Positions 1-8,130 of a DNA stretch of 24,124 nt are shown one piece after another. The stretch's first letter is position 1. Every line of letters starts with the position of its first letter. A program made the position numbers and the translations under genes. This DNA comes from a virus, in the IMG/VR virus record IMGVR_UViG_3300022929_000201, positions 1 through 24,124 of that record. One strand, given 5' to 3'. Under the pieces are notes generated by a model. It saw only the letters and a list, made by a program, of their open reading frames with translations, had not been told where the DNA came from and searched no databases.

Positions 1-195
1 CATTCGCTTCATAGCTTCTGCCAACTCTGCAATATAACCTCGTTGCATCATATCTGCTCGCTGCTGTTCTAACTGTGCTGTGTGACTTTGATCTCGTGTA
101 TATTGAATCTGACTAAGTACATGGCGTACTTCATCGGATAAATCATCAACAAGATATTCGACTTCATCAATTGTTACTGTATCAGTGTTATTCAT
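1..195 (-). CDS. DUF6447-like small phage protein (3' end cut by window edge)
   Basis: This partial reading frame starts with ATG at 195-193 and stays open for 65 codons to the left edge. The product begins MNNTDTVTIDEVEYLVDDLS. The pattern of a short beta start (VTIDEVEYLVDDLSDE) followed by a glutamine-rich helix (QIQYTRDQSHTAQLEQQRAD) resembles the small phage family DUF6447, from memory. No catalytic residues are evident and the function is unknown. An AGGA ribosome-binding site overlaps the TAG stop of nrdB, so the gene is the distal member of the nrdA-nrdB unit. Because the 3' end is outside the window, total length cannot be judged. The family match is tentative; that this is a real coding frame is fairly secure. 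Confidence 0.6.
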   Translation of the reverse strand, partial: MNNTDTVTIDEVEYLVDDLSDEVRHVLSQIQYTRDQSHTAQLEQQRADMMQRGYIAELAEAMKRM

Positions 196-204
196 AATAA
201 TTTC

Positions 205-1167
205 CTATTTAAATATGTCTTGCCAATTACCTGTAGTGCTCGCTCTTGAGTACTCGGTGGCTCGGTTTTCAAAAAAGTTAGTGTGTTCTACTGCATTTAG
301 CATATAGTCCAGCCAAGGTAGAGGATTCTCAGTAGAACCAAAAATCTTCTTCATGCCCAAACCTAATAGTCTTCGATCTGCAATATAACGAATATATTCT
401 TTTACTTCTTGAGGAGTAAGGTTTTCAATCTCTGCTCCTGTAAAGCATAAGTCAATAAACGCATCTTCTAGCTCTACTGTACGTTCTGCTGCACAATAAA
501 TCTCATATTTTAGATCATCATTCCATAGCTCTGGGTTCTCGTGAATAAAAGTACGGAATAACTGAGACATTCCTTCTACGTGGAGAGTTTCATCTCGTAT
601 AGACCATGTAACAATCTGTCCCATACCTTTCATCAAGTTATGTCGAGGAAAGTTCAATAGAATAGCAAAACTACTAAACAACTGTACTCCTTCTGTAAAA
701 CCACTATAGATTGCCATTGTTTTAGCAATATTTGTGGGTGTATCCATGCCAAAGTTAGATAAGTATTCGTGTTTATCAAGCATTTCTTTGTGCTCAAAAA
801 ACTTTTGATACTCATCATCCCCAAACCCAAGAGTCTCTAAAAGCAAAGAGTATGCCTCTTGGTGTACTGCTTCCATCGCTGCAAAAGCTGATAGCATCAT
901 TCTTACTTCAGGCTGTTTAAATGTTGGTAGATAATGTTTAGCATAACCACAACATACATCAACGTCAGCCTGTGTAAAGAAGCGAAAGATATTAGTAAGC
1001 AATAGTTTGTTACCATCACTTAATTTTTCCCTATAATCCTTCAGATCGTCTGCCAAGTTCACTTCGTCTGGAAGCCAGTGCATATGCTGCTGGCTCTTAT
1101 AATGCTCAAATGCCCAAGGGTAATTGAACGGCTTATAATAGTCCCTTTCTACTAATAAATTACTCAT
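205..1167 (-). CDS. nrdB: Class I ribonucleotide reductase, small (beta) subunit
   Basis: The 320-aa protein is the radical-generating subunit that supplies dNTPs together with NrdA. The metal ligands of class Ia beta subunits can be placed: D68 (in FFTQAD), E99 and H102 (in MEAVHQEAY), E160 (in FTEGV), and E193 and H196 (in RDETLH). Y106 falls at the position of the E. coli radical tyrosine Y122. The C-terminal tail ends NWQDIFK, as expected for the peptide that docks on NrdA. It is shorter than E. coli NrdB (about 376 aa). The ATG lies 2 nt after the nrdA stop, with a GAGGG ribosome-binding site inside the end of nrdA, so the two are probably co-translated. Family assignment is secure. Confidence 0.96.
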   Translation of the reverse strand: MSNLLVERDYYKPFNYPWAFEHYKSQQHMHWLPDEVNLADDLKDYREKLSDGNKLLLTNIFRFFTQADVDVCCGYAKHYLPTFKQPEVRMMLSAFAAMEAVHQEAYSLLLETLGFGDDEYQKFFEHKEMLDKHEYLSNFGMDTPTNIAKTMAIYSGFTEGVQLFSSFAILLNFPRHNLMKGMGQIVTWSIRDETLHVEGMSQLFRTFIHENPELWNDDLKYEIYCAAERTVELEDAFIDLCFTGAEIENLTPQEVKEYIRYIADRRLLGLGMKKIFGSTENPLPWLDYMLNAVEHTNFFENRATEYSRASTTGNWQDIFK

Positions 1168-1169
1168 CT

Positions 1170-2954
1170 CTATCCCTCACACGCTAGACACGCGTTCTCG
1201 TCTAAACTCTCAAATATAATCTGACGCAATGCTTCATCAGACACGTTTTCGGCACGCTTGTATGCCTCACTCCGTAGATAATATAGAGTTTTTACTTTCT
1301 TTTTCCAAGCCATCATATGTACCGCGTGAAGTTCTCCCTTAGACACATTCGCAGGAAAAAATACGTTTAGTGACTGACTCTGGCAAATCTCTTTCTGACG
1401 ATCAGCAGCCATATCAATTACCCAACGTTGATCAATCTCAACTGCAGTTCTAAATACTTCTTTAGTCCAATCATCGAGAAAATCAAGATGTTGTACACTA
1501 CCGCCTTTTGTTACAATGCTCTTCCATACGTCATCTGTGTCCATATCCAGGTCTTGCAGAATATGTTCCAGATACTCGTTCTTCATCAATGAAGTTCCGG
1601 ATTTAGTTTTCTGAGCATACGCATTAGCTCTATAAGGCTCAATACTAGGACTAGTGTTACCGCAGATAATGCTACTACTAGCATTTGGAGCGACAGCCAG
1701 CAAATGACAGTTACGCATTCCAGTACCCACTGCATCAGGCGCTTCCCCGCGCTCTGTAGCAAGTTTCCTGCTTTCCGCCACTGCTTTTCTTTTAATAAGA
1801 CTAAAAATGGCAATATTCCTGCTCTTTGCAATTGCGCTTTCAAAAGGTATATTGTGTCGTTGTAGATACGCATGAAATCCCATAGCCCCCAAACCAATAC
1901 TTCTTTCTCGTTCTGCACTGTACTTTGCACGATGTAACTCATCTGGAGCATTTTTGATAAAGTGCGTTAACACGTTATCTAGCATTCGTACTAAGTCAGA
2001 TATAAAAAACTCATTGTTTGACCACTCATCATATTCTTCCAAGTTTACACTAGATAAACAACATACTGCTGTACGATCCTTATCTGTAGCTAGAGTAATC
2101 TCAGAGCAAAGATTGGAGTGGTGTACTTTTAACCCTCGTTCCTTTTGGCACTCGGGTAGTGCGTCTTGAACAGTATCCCCAAACATAATGTAAGGCTCTC
2201 CAGTCTCAACGCGATTTTGTATCAATTTTACCCAAAGGGTTTTAGCTGATACTGTTTTTGTTACTTGCTTTGAGTGTGGGTCAACTAAGTCCCAACTATC
2301 ATCAAAGCCCTCAACAAGAGTTGCCTGCTCTATAAGGTGCATAAAGTCGTTACTAACGACCACACCATGATGGAGATTAGTAGACTTTCTGTTAATATCT
2401 CCACCTGTCGGCTTCCTAATGTCAAGGTATTCTTCAATCTCTGGGTGAGAGATTTCAAGATATGCTGCATAGCTTCCTCGTCTTGTAACTCCTTGTGAAA
2501 AAGCAAGCATTTCTGCATCTACTACTTTCAAAAAGGGAATTACACCTGTGCTTTCTGACCCCGCTGAGGTTTTACTTCCAACCGAGCGAATATCATTCCA
2601 GCAACCGCCTATACCACCGCCCACAGAGCTTAAAAAAGCATTCTCTGTGTAGTGGCTTGTTAATCCATGTCGGCTGTCTTCTACATAATTTAGAAAACAG
2701 CTTATTGGTAGCCCTCTTTTGGTTCCACCATTACTTAAAATAGGAGTAGAGAACATAAACCAAAGTTTACTAGCATAATCATATAAACGCTGGGCGTGCT
2801 CTTTATCGTCTGCAAAAGCACAAGCGGCTCGTGCAAACGCATCCTGTGGTGAGGTCTCACCGTTTACTAAGTATCGGTCTTTCAAAGTTTTAATACTAAA
2901 CTCTGATAGATACCGATCACGTCGATAATCAATATCAATATTATACTTCAACAT
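1170..2954 (-). CDS. nrdA: Class I ribonucleotide reductase, large (alpha) subunit
   Basis: The 594-aa protein is the catalytic subunit that reduces ribonucleoside diphosphates. Active-site residues are visible: C86 (PISCFL) and C298 or C299 (AVCCLSS) form the redox pair, and N281, C283 and E285 (NLCSEI) form the thiyl-radical site. The C-terminal shuttle cysteines are C589 and C592 (CLACEG). The protein is much shorter than E. coli NrdA (761 aa) and begins directly with the helical domain. It therefore lacks the N-terminal ATP-cone, so dATP feedback inhibition through that domain is probably absent (inference). Its start overlaps the flap endonuclease gene by 14 nt and nrdB follows 2 nt later. 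One copy of the repeated YAGCGGGGTY motif lies inside. Confidence 0.96.
   Translation of the reverse strand: MLKYNIDIDYRRDRYLSEFSIKTLKDRYLVNGETSPQDAFARAACAFADDKEHAQRLYDYASKLWFMFSTPILSNGGTKRGLPISCFLNYVEDSRHGLTSHYTENAFLSSVGGGIGGCWNDIRSVGSKTSAGSESTGVIPFLKVVDAEMLAFSQGVTRRGSYAAYLEISHPEIEEYLDIRKPTGGDINRKSTNLHHGVVVSNDFMHLIEQATLVEGFDDSWDLVDPHSKQVTKTVSAKTLWVKLIQNRVETGEPYIMFGDTVQDALPECQKERGLKVHHSNLCSEITLATDKDRTAVCCLSSVNLEEYDEWSNNEFFISDLVRMLDNVLTHFIKNAPDELHRAKYSAERERSIGLGAMGFHAYLQRHNIPFESAIAKSRNIAIFSLIKRKAVAESRKLATERGEAPDAVGTGMRNCHLLAVAPNASSSIICGNTSPSIEPYRANAYAQKTKSGTSLMKNEYLEHILQDLDMDTDDVWKSIVTKGGSVQHLDFLDDWTKEVFRTAVEIDQRWVIDMAADRQKEICQSQSLNVFFPANVSKGELHAVHMMAWKKKVKTLYYLRSEAYKRAENVSDEALRQIIFESLDENACLACEG
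2557..2566 (-). repeat. YAGCGGGGTY motif, copy 1 (candidate T5-type nick site)
   Basis: On the minus strand the bases read CAGCGGGGTC. This is one of five copies, all on the same strand. Here it is read in frame as TCA GCG GGG TCA (S-A-G-S) within nrdA. Confidence 0.5.
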
Positions 2955-3786
2955 TATCTAACATTCTCCGTTCTAAATCAGCCAAATTCTCGGCTCCGAT
3001 TGCTTCATCGCAATATGTAATTAAATCCATCAACTCATAGTTTGTAAGGAGTTGCTCTGCATTTGCATTTAGCTCCTGTATATACTTATATTTGCTACTA
3101 ATAGGTGTAGCATCATAAATATCCATAGCACTTCCAAACTCTTTAATAAGCTGCTCGGCCCGCTTCGGCCCTATACCTGGTATCCCAGCAACATTATCTC
3201 CCTTATCGCCCGTTAAGCATTTGAGTGAGATGTATTGTTCTGGAGTAACACTATAGTGCTCTGCCCAGTTATCTATTCGAACTTCTTTCCTTGTAACGTA
3301 TGAGAACCTACTTACATTATCCTGTATCAGTAGATCCCAGTCTCGGTCACTAGATACTAGCCATATACGCTCTAAGCCGTACTTGACTTTCTCTTTTACC
3401 AAGTGTGCTGCAATATCATCGGCTTCTACACCTTTGTACCTTAGCACAGTTGCTTCGTCTTGTAAGAGTTCTAATGTAGCTTCATACTCTTCAAAAAACT
3501 CTTCGAAAGCAACTTTCTCTTCTTCAGTTTGCTCCGCAAACTTATCTTTCCTATTCTGCTTATAGTCGGGACATACATTCTTTCTATAGCTAGAACTTCC
3601 CCAATCTGCTGCGATAATTATATTTGAACAACTATAGGATTTTGCTAGGCTTTGTACTGTCTGTTGATAATCATATCTAAAGTCAGTACGTCCTTGGTGC
3701 TTCCACCTAAATGCTAAGTTGAGTGCATCTATAACTATTGTGGCGTCTGGGTCTTTTACCATTTTTTCTGTAAAGTTAAACGCCAT
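2941..3786 (-). CDS. 5'-3' exonuclease / flap endonuclease (T5 D15-like)
   Basis: The 281-aa protein belongs to the structure-specific 5' nuclease family; T5 D15 is about 291 aa. It would remove RNA primers and 5' flaps during replication. Metal-binding acidic residues occur in the expected order: D20 (VIDALN), D61 (AADWG), E121, D123 and D124 (GVEADDIA), D147, D149 and D151 (SDRDWDLL), and D194 and D197 (TGDKGDNVAGIPGIGPKRA). The last segment is the helix-3-turn-helix DNA-binding motif, about residues 190-215. The arch region around SSSYRKN and PDYKQNRK is basic, as in the family. The gene overlaps its upstream neighbour by 11 nt and nrdA by 14 nt. Assignment is secure. Confidence 0.95.
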   Translation of the reverse strand: MAFNFTEKMVKDPDATIVIDALNLAFRWKHQGRTDFRYDYQQTVQSLAKSYSCSNIIIAADWGSSSYRKNVCPDYKQNRKDKFAEQTEEEKVAFEEFFEEYEATLELLQDEATVLRYKGVEADDIAAHLVKEKVKYGLERIWLVSSDRDWDLLIQDNVSRFSYVTRKEVRIDNWAEHYSVTPEQYISLKCLTGDKGDNVAGIPGIGPKRAEQLIKEFGSAMDIYDATPISSKYKYIQELNANAEQLLTNYELMDLITYCDEAIGAENLADLERRMLDNVEV

Positions 3787-4225
3787 CTAAAAACTCCGTT
3801 GTTTCTTCTGTTAGCCAGGTGTCTGCTACCATTACATAGCAGTCTAGCCAGTTAATATACATATACTCAGCTTCAGAGGACTCTGGTTTAATAGAAGTAA
3901 CAACAAATACCGTTGACCGATTATATTTGAAAAACAATAAAGGCTCCTGGTTTCCGCCTTCTGCTTGTTGTACTACTTTCTTCCACCATCTACTTAAATT
4001 ATTAGTCTTTCTTGCCGTGAATATCTTATCATTTAAAGGAGACTCTGCGTAGTTTTTTACTTCAATACAAAACCTATTCTTTGCATGGGGTACATACAAA
4101 TCACCTTTTAAGTACTCAAGAGCGCCCGAGTTGGGCACTCTCTCGAACTGGTGTCCTGTTGTGCTTCGAAGCATATCACGAACTAAGTATTCGCCCCTCG
4201 CCCCTTTCGCTCTCGAATCTACCAT
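3776..4225 (-). CDS. Holliday-junction-resolvase-like PD-(D/E)XK nuclease
   Basis: The 149-aa protein resembles archaeal Hjc-type resolvases. It has a basic N-terminal segment SRAKGARGEYLVRDML, then RVPNSGALEYLKGDL, then FCIEVKNYAESPL. Numbered from the chosen start, the putative catalytic set is E12, D42, E55 and K57. It sits where T5 carries D14, between the SbcC-like gene and the flap endonuclease, which fits a recombination role. The reading frame is open upstream to 4303, but ATG 4225 has a clear GAGGA ribosome-binding site about 5 nt away. The 26 extra residues are very basic and unlike the family, so the shorter form is preferred. The start overlaps a 53-aa ORF in another frame. Nuclease fold is likely; resolvase activity is inferred. 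Confidence 0.75.
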   Translation of the reverse strand: MVDSRAKGARGEYLVRDMLRSTTGHQFERVPNSGALEYLKGDLYVPHAKNRFCIEVKNYAESPLNDKIFTARKTNNLSRWWKKVVQQAEGGNQEPLLFFKYNRSTVFVVTSIKPESSEAEYMYINWLDCYVMVADTWLTEETTEFLDGV

Positions 4226-4337
4226 CAGTATCCTCTTCTTCTTCTTGCTCTGGCTCTTTCTCAGTAGCTTGCTTCTTATTCTCGCTGTATGCAGTACTCG
4301 CATACATCCACCAAATTCTCCTACGCCCTGCTCCCAT
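4176..4337 (-). CDS. Small ORF of unknown function, 53 aa, coupled to the SbcC-like gene
   Basis: The ATG at 4337-4335 overlaps the TAA stop of the SbcC-like gene (TAATG), a junction used repeatedly in this window. The frame runs to TGA at 4178-4176. The product starts MGAGRRRIWWMYAS and has a strongly acidic middle (KEPEQEEEEDTDG) followed by a mixed-charge tail. It overlaps the resolvase-like gene by 50 nt. Without it, more than 100 nt between two tightly packed genes would be unused. No family is recognised. The basic/tryptophan-rich start plus acidic tail suggests a small protein- or nucleic-acid-binding protein, but that is a guess. It could instead be only a ribosome path to the next gene. 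Confidence 0.5.
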   Translation of the reverse strand: MGAGRRRIWWMYASTAYSENKKQATEKEPEQEEEEDTDGRFESERGEGRILSS

Positions 4338-6130
4338 TACTCTAGCTCACTAACGTTTCCGTTCTTGACCACCTCAATCTTTTCCAAGAGAGGGTGAGTC
4401 CAACCATGGCTTACAACATATGTATTTAAGTCTTCATTTAGGAGAACTTCTACTAGCTTCTCTCTGCCTGCGTCATCTAATACGTTTATCACCTCATCTA
4501 AAAATAATATATTAAGTTTAGACTTTGAAATACTACTCATTAGTTTGCGTATAGCAATCAAAGTAGCGGTATTAACTCTAGCTAATTCTCCTGAAGAGAG
4601 GGCTAGAATATCTACTATATTACCATTGTCAGTAATTTGTACATTAAGTTTATCATTTAAAACAACAAACTCTAGTGTAAACCTGCCATCGGACAGCTCT
4701 GCAAGGTATATATTAGTAAGATCTTCTAGTTCTTTTACTAAGTTTTCTATCTTGTATGCCAATAAGCCATTAGTACTGAATGCTTTCTTTAACACCTCAA
4801 GATTTGAGTTTATAGCGGTTTCTTCTGCAAGTAGAAGCTGGGCTTCTTTTAATTGAGAGGAAAACTCTTCGGTTTGCTCTTGAATTACTTGAATTCTAGT
4901 ATTCTTACGGGTTTTTAACTCGTTTTCTTTTGAGATTCGCGAGAGTTCCGCTCGTACTCTCTCCAACTCTCCTTGAATGCGTGTAGCGCGTTCTTCGAGC
5001 TTTGCTTTATCCAAAAGGGTTCCGGGAAGGCTTTGATCAATCCCTCGGTATAAGTCCTCCCAATCTCTTTGAAGTCTGGCTTTACGTTCATACTGTCTAT
5101 TGTTTTCTTTAATATCTTCAATCTCTGACTGAATTTTAGCATTTCTCTCCTTTGCTTCATCTATCTTAGATTTCTCTGCCTGTATCATAGAGCTTTTAAA
5201 CTCTGAATCCACGGACTGTTCACAAGTAGGGCAAGTATCTCCTAGACTGTTTAACTTTTCTAAAAGTTTCTCTGACCCCGCTACGGTCGCTCTAATTGCA
5301 CCAAACTCTCCCTGTAATTTATCATAGGATAGTTTACTTACTGCTGTGATACTCTTGATTTCTTCAAGGTCTATCGCAGCCAACATTTCTTTGAATTGAT
5401 TATTTTTTATAATTTTTTTATTTTTTTCGGAAATATTTGAAATCTCTACTTGTAAAGAACGTAAAGCCTTCTCATCTTCTTCCGTGTCAATTATAATATT
5501 TTCAAGTGGCGCTATGTTGGTATCACTCAATTTGTTGTCACTTAACCACTTTTCTATTGTAGCCATTTTTGCTTCAATTGTAGTCAAATTAGCTACACTT
5601 TTTCTAGCTTCGTCTTTGAATAACTCAAATAACTTTACATAGTTCTCAAGGTGCAACAAATCTATCAGAAACTTTTTTCTGTTTGTGTCTGTAGCGGTTA
5701 AGAACTGTAAGCTAGTATTAGTGTTTTGATATACTAACTGAGAGAACGTCTTAAAGTCAATACCAAGTATTTCCTGTAAAGTCTTATAAGTATTTGTAGC
5801 CGTATGACTACTAATATCTTCGTTATTCTTTAAAAGCTGTAATTTAATACTGCTTTTTCTATCAATTATTACATCATAAGAATCATCGTCCTTCTTAAAG
5901 GACAAATGTATGTTATACCCGTCATTTACATATCTATTAGGTATATCAGCTTTTTTAATGCCTTTGGAGTTTTTATTATACAATGCTTCTTCAATAATTA
6001 ACGGTATGGAGGACTTCCCCATACCGTTAGTACCGATTATTTGAGTTACTGTATTATCAGATAAATCTAACTCATTGTTAGCGCCGTAACTAAAGCAATT
6101 ACTCCATTTCAATTTTTGAAGTGTAATCAT
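4337..6130 (-). CDS. sbcC: SbcC/Rad50-like recombination ATPase (T5 D13-like)
   Basis: The 597-aa SMC-family ATPase would pair with the SbcD-like nuclease to process DNA ends for recombination-dependent replication, as T4 gp46/gp47 and T5 D13/D12 do. Walker A is GTNGMGKS (residues 33-40). Two coiled-coil arms (about 165-295 and 310-450) flank a zinc hook CPTC (300-303). The ABC signature is LSSGE (511-515), Walker B is ILFLDE (541-546), and the H-loop histidine is H575 (VVSHGW). The gene starts inside the end of the SbcD-like gene (32-nt overlap) and ends in a TAATG overlap with a small ORF. Copy 2 of the YAGCGGGGTY motif lies in the coding sequence just before the zinc hook. Assignment is secure. 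Confidence 0.94.
   Translation of the reverse strand: MITLQKLKWSNCFSYGANNELDLSDNTVTQIIGTNGMGKSSIPLIIEEALYNKNSKGIKKADIPNRYVNDGYNIHLSFKKDDDSYDVIIDRKSSIKLQLLKNNEDISSHTATNTYKTLQEILGIDFKTFSQLVYQNTNTSLQFLTATDTNRKKFLIDLLHLENYVKLFELFKDEARKSVANLTTIEAKMATIEKWLSDNKLSDTNIAPLENIIIDTEEDEKALRSLQVEISNISEKNKKIIKNNQFKEMLAAIDLEEIKSITAVSKLSYDKLQGEFGAIRATVAGSEKLLEKLNSLGDTCPTCEQSVDSEFKSSMIQAEKSKIDEAKERNAKIQSEIEDIKENNRQYERKARLQRDWEDLYRGIDQSLPGTLLDKAKLEERATRIQGELERVRAELSRISKENELKTRKNTRIQVIQEQTEEFSSQLKEAQLLLAEETAINSNLEVLKKAFSTNGLLAYKIENLVKELEDLTNIYLAELSDGRFTLEFVVLNDKLNVQITDNGNIVDILALSSGELARVNTATLIAIRKLMSSISKSKLNILFLDEVINVLDDAGREKLVEVLLNEDLNTYVVSHGWTHPLLEKIEVVKNGNVSELE
5274..5283 (-). repeat. YAGCGGGGTY motif, copy 2 (candidate T5-type nick site)
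   Basis: On the minus strand the bases read TAGCGGGGTC, preceded by CCG. It is read as GTA GCG GGG TCA (V-A-G-S) within the SbcC-like gene. Confidence 0.5.
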
Positions 6131-7058
6131 TATATGTTCCTAGTATATCTGTTATTCTATCTTCCCCAATATCTAAAATATACTGGAGATATTCTGCAAG
6201 CTCTTCAGATACAGTAAGGTCTTTATCCATAATCAAAGTAGCTTCCGAATTACGTTTTACTACTTTCTTATCGAGTAACTCACTGTTCTTTACAGAAGCA
6301 AGCTCCTGAATATCACCTTCTACTTCGTAGATTGTATGGTGAAAATGCGTAGGAACCATGTCACTAGTATCTCTTACCGTTTTACGGATAAGCTGAGGTA
6401 ACTCAAACCTTTCCCACAACCAAGACCAGTCTTGCTCATTGATAAGGATATACCCTGTATTTACTTCTGTTCTGTGAAAAGAAGTAGTCATTGGGCTGCC
6501 TGGATATACTATATTACGTTGACAATTACTATGTGAGTGCAAATCTCCTGAGAATACTACAGGAAAGTCCTCGAACCTGTCTAAGTCCACCTCTGGCTTG
6601 ACGTGTGGAGGTATTTCACCACGCACATGAGTAAATAATGGTCTTTTAGTATTAAACTGCTCAATGCTGTCTGGTCTATGTAAGTCAGCATATGGCAGTA
6701 TTCCAAAACCTAAATCTTCATCTATGTATGCAATATCTACTATATTCACTAGAGGATTTATATCCCTAGATACTTGCTTTAACTGGGTAAAAAAGGTTTT
6801 ATGTTTCTTAGTAGCCTCGTGATTACCGTCATAAATAATAGTAGGTATCTTTACTTTACGAATAAACTTAAAGTATAGTTCTAACTCTTCCATATTCGGA
6901 AGACGATCAAAGAGATCGCCTCCGATTATGTGCATATTACAGTCGGCTTCTAGGGCATGGATCTGGTCAAAGAATAGGTTATACCTATTCAGTGCCCATT
7001 TAACTGGGACATTCTTCTGTCCCAGTTTGATATGCCAGTCGGCTGTAAATAGAATCAT
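6099..7058 (-). CDS. sbcD: SbcD/Mre11-like nuclease (T5 D12-like)
   Basis: The 319-aa protein is a calcineurin-type metallophosphoesterase, the nuclease partner of the SbcC-like ATPase. The metal-binding motifs are in order: D7 and H9 (TADWH), D48 (GGDLFD), N79 and H80 (DGNHE), H144 (FTHVRGE), and H174 and H176 (GDLHSHSNC). The C-terminal 120 residues carry no recognisable motif and probably form the SbcC-binding part. The ATG overlaps the stop of the ssDNA-binding protein gene by 4 nt (ATGA), and the end overlaps the SbcC-like gene by 32 nt, so stoichiometric translation is likely. Assignment is secure. Confidence 0.94.
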   Translation of the reverse strand: MILFTADWHIKLGQKNVPVKWALNRYNLFFDQIHALEADCNMHIIGGDLFDRLPNMEELELYFKFIRKVKIPTIIYDGNHEATKKHKTFFTQLKQVSRDINPLVNIVDIAYIDEDLGFGILPYADLHRPDSIEQFNTKRPLFTHVRGEIPPHVKPEVDLDRFEDFPVVFSGDLHSHSNCQRNIVYPGSPMTTSFHRTEVNTGYILINEQDWSWLWERFELPQLIRKTVRDTSDMVPTHFHHTIYEVEGDIQELASVKNSELLDKKVVKRNSEATLIMDKDLTVSEELAEYLQYILDIGEDRITDILGTYNDYTSKIEME

Positions 7059-7681
7059 GATATATCGAACTCAGCTTCTAAAGACTCGTCAATTTCTTCT
7101 GAGCCAGCTTCACGAATCTCGTCAAGCAAAGTTTTCTGAGCATCTGGAGTAGGACGTGGCATTACATCATCCATAGATTTTAAACCATCTACAAGAGCTT
7201 TCTCGTCTGCATCTAGTTCACGATGCTTACACTTCAATACCTGTAATTGATACTCTACATTATATGCTAGTGGGCCAGTCTTTACTCGCTTGAATTTAAC
7301 ATCCCAACCTGATACTGGATCAGTAGGGTCGCCAAGGTCTTCAGCAGCAGTCATGATCTGCTCAAAGAGTTTCTTCTTCAAGTTAATTACTTTGACTTCG
7401 CCGTTGTCAATGCACTGCATTGCGTAGCTCCAGCCACATTTCAGATCGGGGTAGAATTCACGAACCCAATCTTTTTCTTTGTTATTAAAACGCTCTTCGT
7501 TTCGATCAAAAGACAGACACTCGAAAGGAATGTTCTTGCCATTCTTACCTTCGATCCAATATACATAGCGAGCTAGTATATCACCTACGAGGCGGACAGA
7601 GTTGTCACCATCGCGGTAGCCGAAAGAAGAGATAGAAGATTTTTGGGCAGAGCCCTTAGATTTGTTGAATGATAGTGCCAT
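7055..7681 (-). CDS. gp32-like single-stranded DNA-binding protein
   Basis: The 208-aa protein looks like the T4 gp32-type ssDNA-binding proteins of many phages. It has a basic, serine-rich N-terminus (ALSFNKSKGSAQKSS), an OB-fold-sized core with many aromatic and basic residues (RYVYWIEGKNGK, DWVREFYPDLKCGWSY), and a strongly acidic tail (EEIDESLEAEFDIS). Such tails recruit other replication proteins. The gp32 zinc site is not clearly present. Position fits: it lies ahead of the recombination nucleases and about 410 nt downstream of a strong promoter, as expected for a protein needed in quantity. The gene ends in an ATGA overlap with sbcD. Function is inferred from overall shape and context rather than from a diagnostic motif. 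Confidence 0.75.
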   Translation of the reverse strand: MALSFNKSKGSAQKSSISSFGYRDGDNSVRLVGDILARYVYWIEGKNGKNIPFECLSFDRNEERFNNKEKDWVREFYPDLKCGWSYAMQCIDNGEVKVINLKKKLFEQIMTAAEDLGDPTDPVSGWDVKFKRVKTGPLAYNVEYQLQVLKCKHRELDADEKALVDGLKSMDDVMPRPTPDAQKTLLDEIREAGSEEIDESLEAEFDIS

Positions 7682-7683
7682 TT

Positions 7684-8088
7684 TTAATGCCTCGTTGTTT
7701 TGTCGTTGACTTCTTCATATAGAAAATGTAATTTACCATCTTCTGCGTGTAGTAGTCTATTATCATAGTAAAGTTCATGACTTACGGGAACTTCCAATAA
7801 GTCTACAGTTGTTGTGCCATAGGCAAGGTAGTCAGCAAGACTTCTTATCGAAGCGAGAGCAAGGTACTGACAAATCTCTCTTGAGTCATACTTATACGCA
7901 TTGAACAAAAGAACATCTGGGTGAACCAAGAATGACTCACCTGTAAAGTCTTTGTCTGCGTACTTGTATATTTTATCATAACGATTGTTTGGTATTTGGC
8001 GTTCTACAAGCATTTTGAATATTCTTCGTACCTCAGTAACCGAACCATTCGCCTCGTTATATATCTTATTCCAATTAAATAAGAACAT
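7684..8088 (-). CDS. Conserved phage protein of unknown function, 134 aa
   Basis: The product contains stretches I recognise from hypothetical proteins of tailed phages and cyanophages: FNWNKIYNEANGS, IPNNRYDKIYKYAD, SFLVHPDVLLFNAYKY and YLALASIRSLADYLAYG. No enzyme motif is visible and the protein looks soluble and helical. It sits directly before the ssDNA-binding protein gene (2 nt apart), so a replication link is possible. The start is odd. The ATG at 8088 lies 2 nt after the -10 box of the promoter at 8091, so transcripts from that promoter should begin just inside the ATG. There is also no clear ribosome-binding site. Full-length product would then need read-through RNA from the cupin gene. 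An internal start at M26 is possible but would remove conserved residues. Confidence 0.75.
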   Translation of the reverse strand: MFLFNWNKIYNEANGSVTEVRRIFKMLVERQIPNNRYDKIYKYADKDFTGESFLVHPDVLLFNAYKYDSREICQYLALASIRSLADYLAYGTTTVDLLEVPVSHELYYDNRLLHAEDGKLHFLYEEVNDKTTRH

Positions 8089-8090
8089 CT

Positions 8091-8130
8091 ATTATACCAG
8101 AGTAGTGAGCAAAAGTCAAGAACTATTTTT
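8091..8130 (-). promoter_or_regulatory. Sigma70 promoter for the SSB-SbcCD-NrdAB unit
   Basis: On the minus strand the -35 TTGACT is at 8119-8114 and the -10 TATAAT at 8096-8091, with a 17-bp spacer. It is preceded by the shared A/T-rich block AAAAATAGTTC. Transcription should start near 8084. The TGA stop of the cupin gene lies inside the -35 hexamer (8118-8116). Confidence 0.85.

Noticed and set aside
1954-2743. Open frames on the plus strand here, and similar plus-strand frames throughout the window
   Set aside because: They lie fully inside strongly supported minus-strand genes, lack ribosome-binding sites or recognisable products, and have shadow-like composition.
4226-4303. Extended start of the resolvase-like gene at 4303
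   Set aside because: The added residues are a lysine/arginine-rich stretch unlike the family, and ATG 4225 has a clear GAGGA site; another frame here is a better coding candidate.
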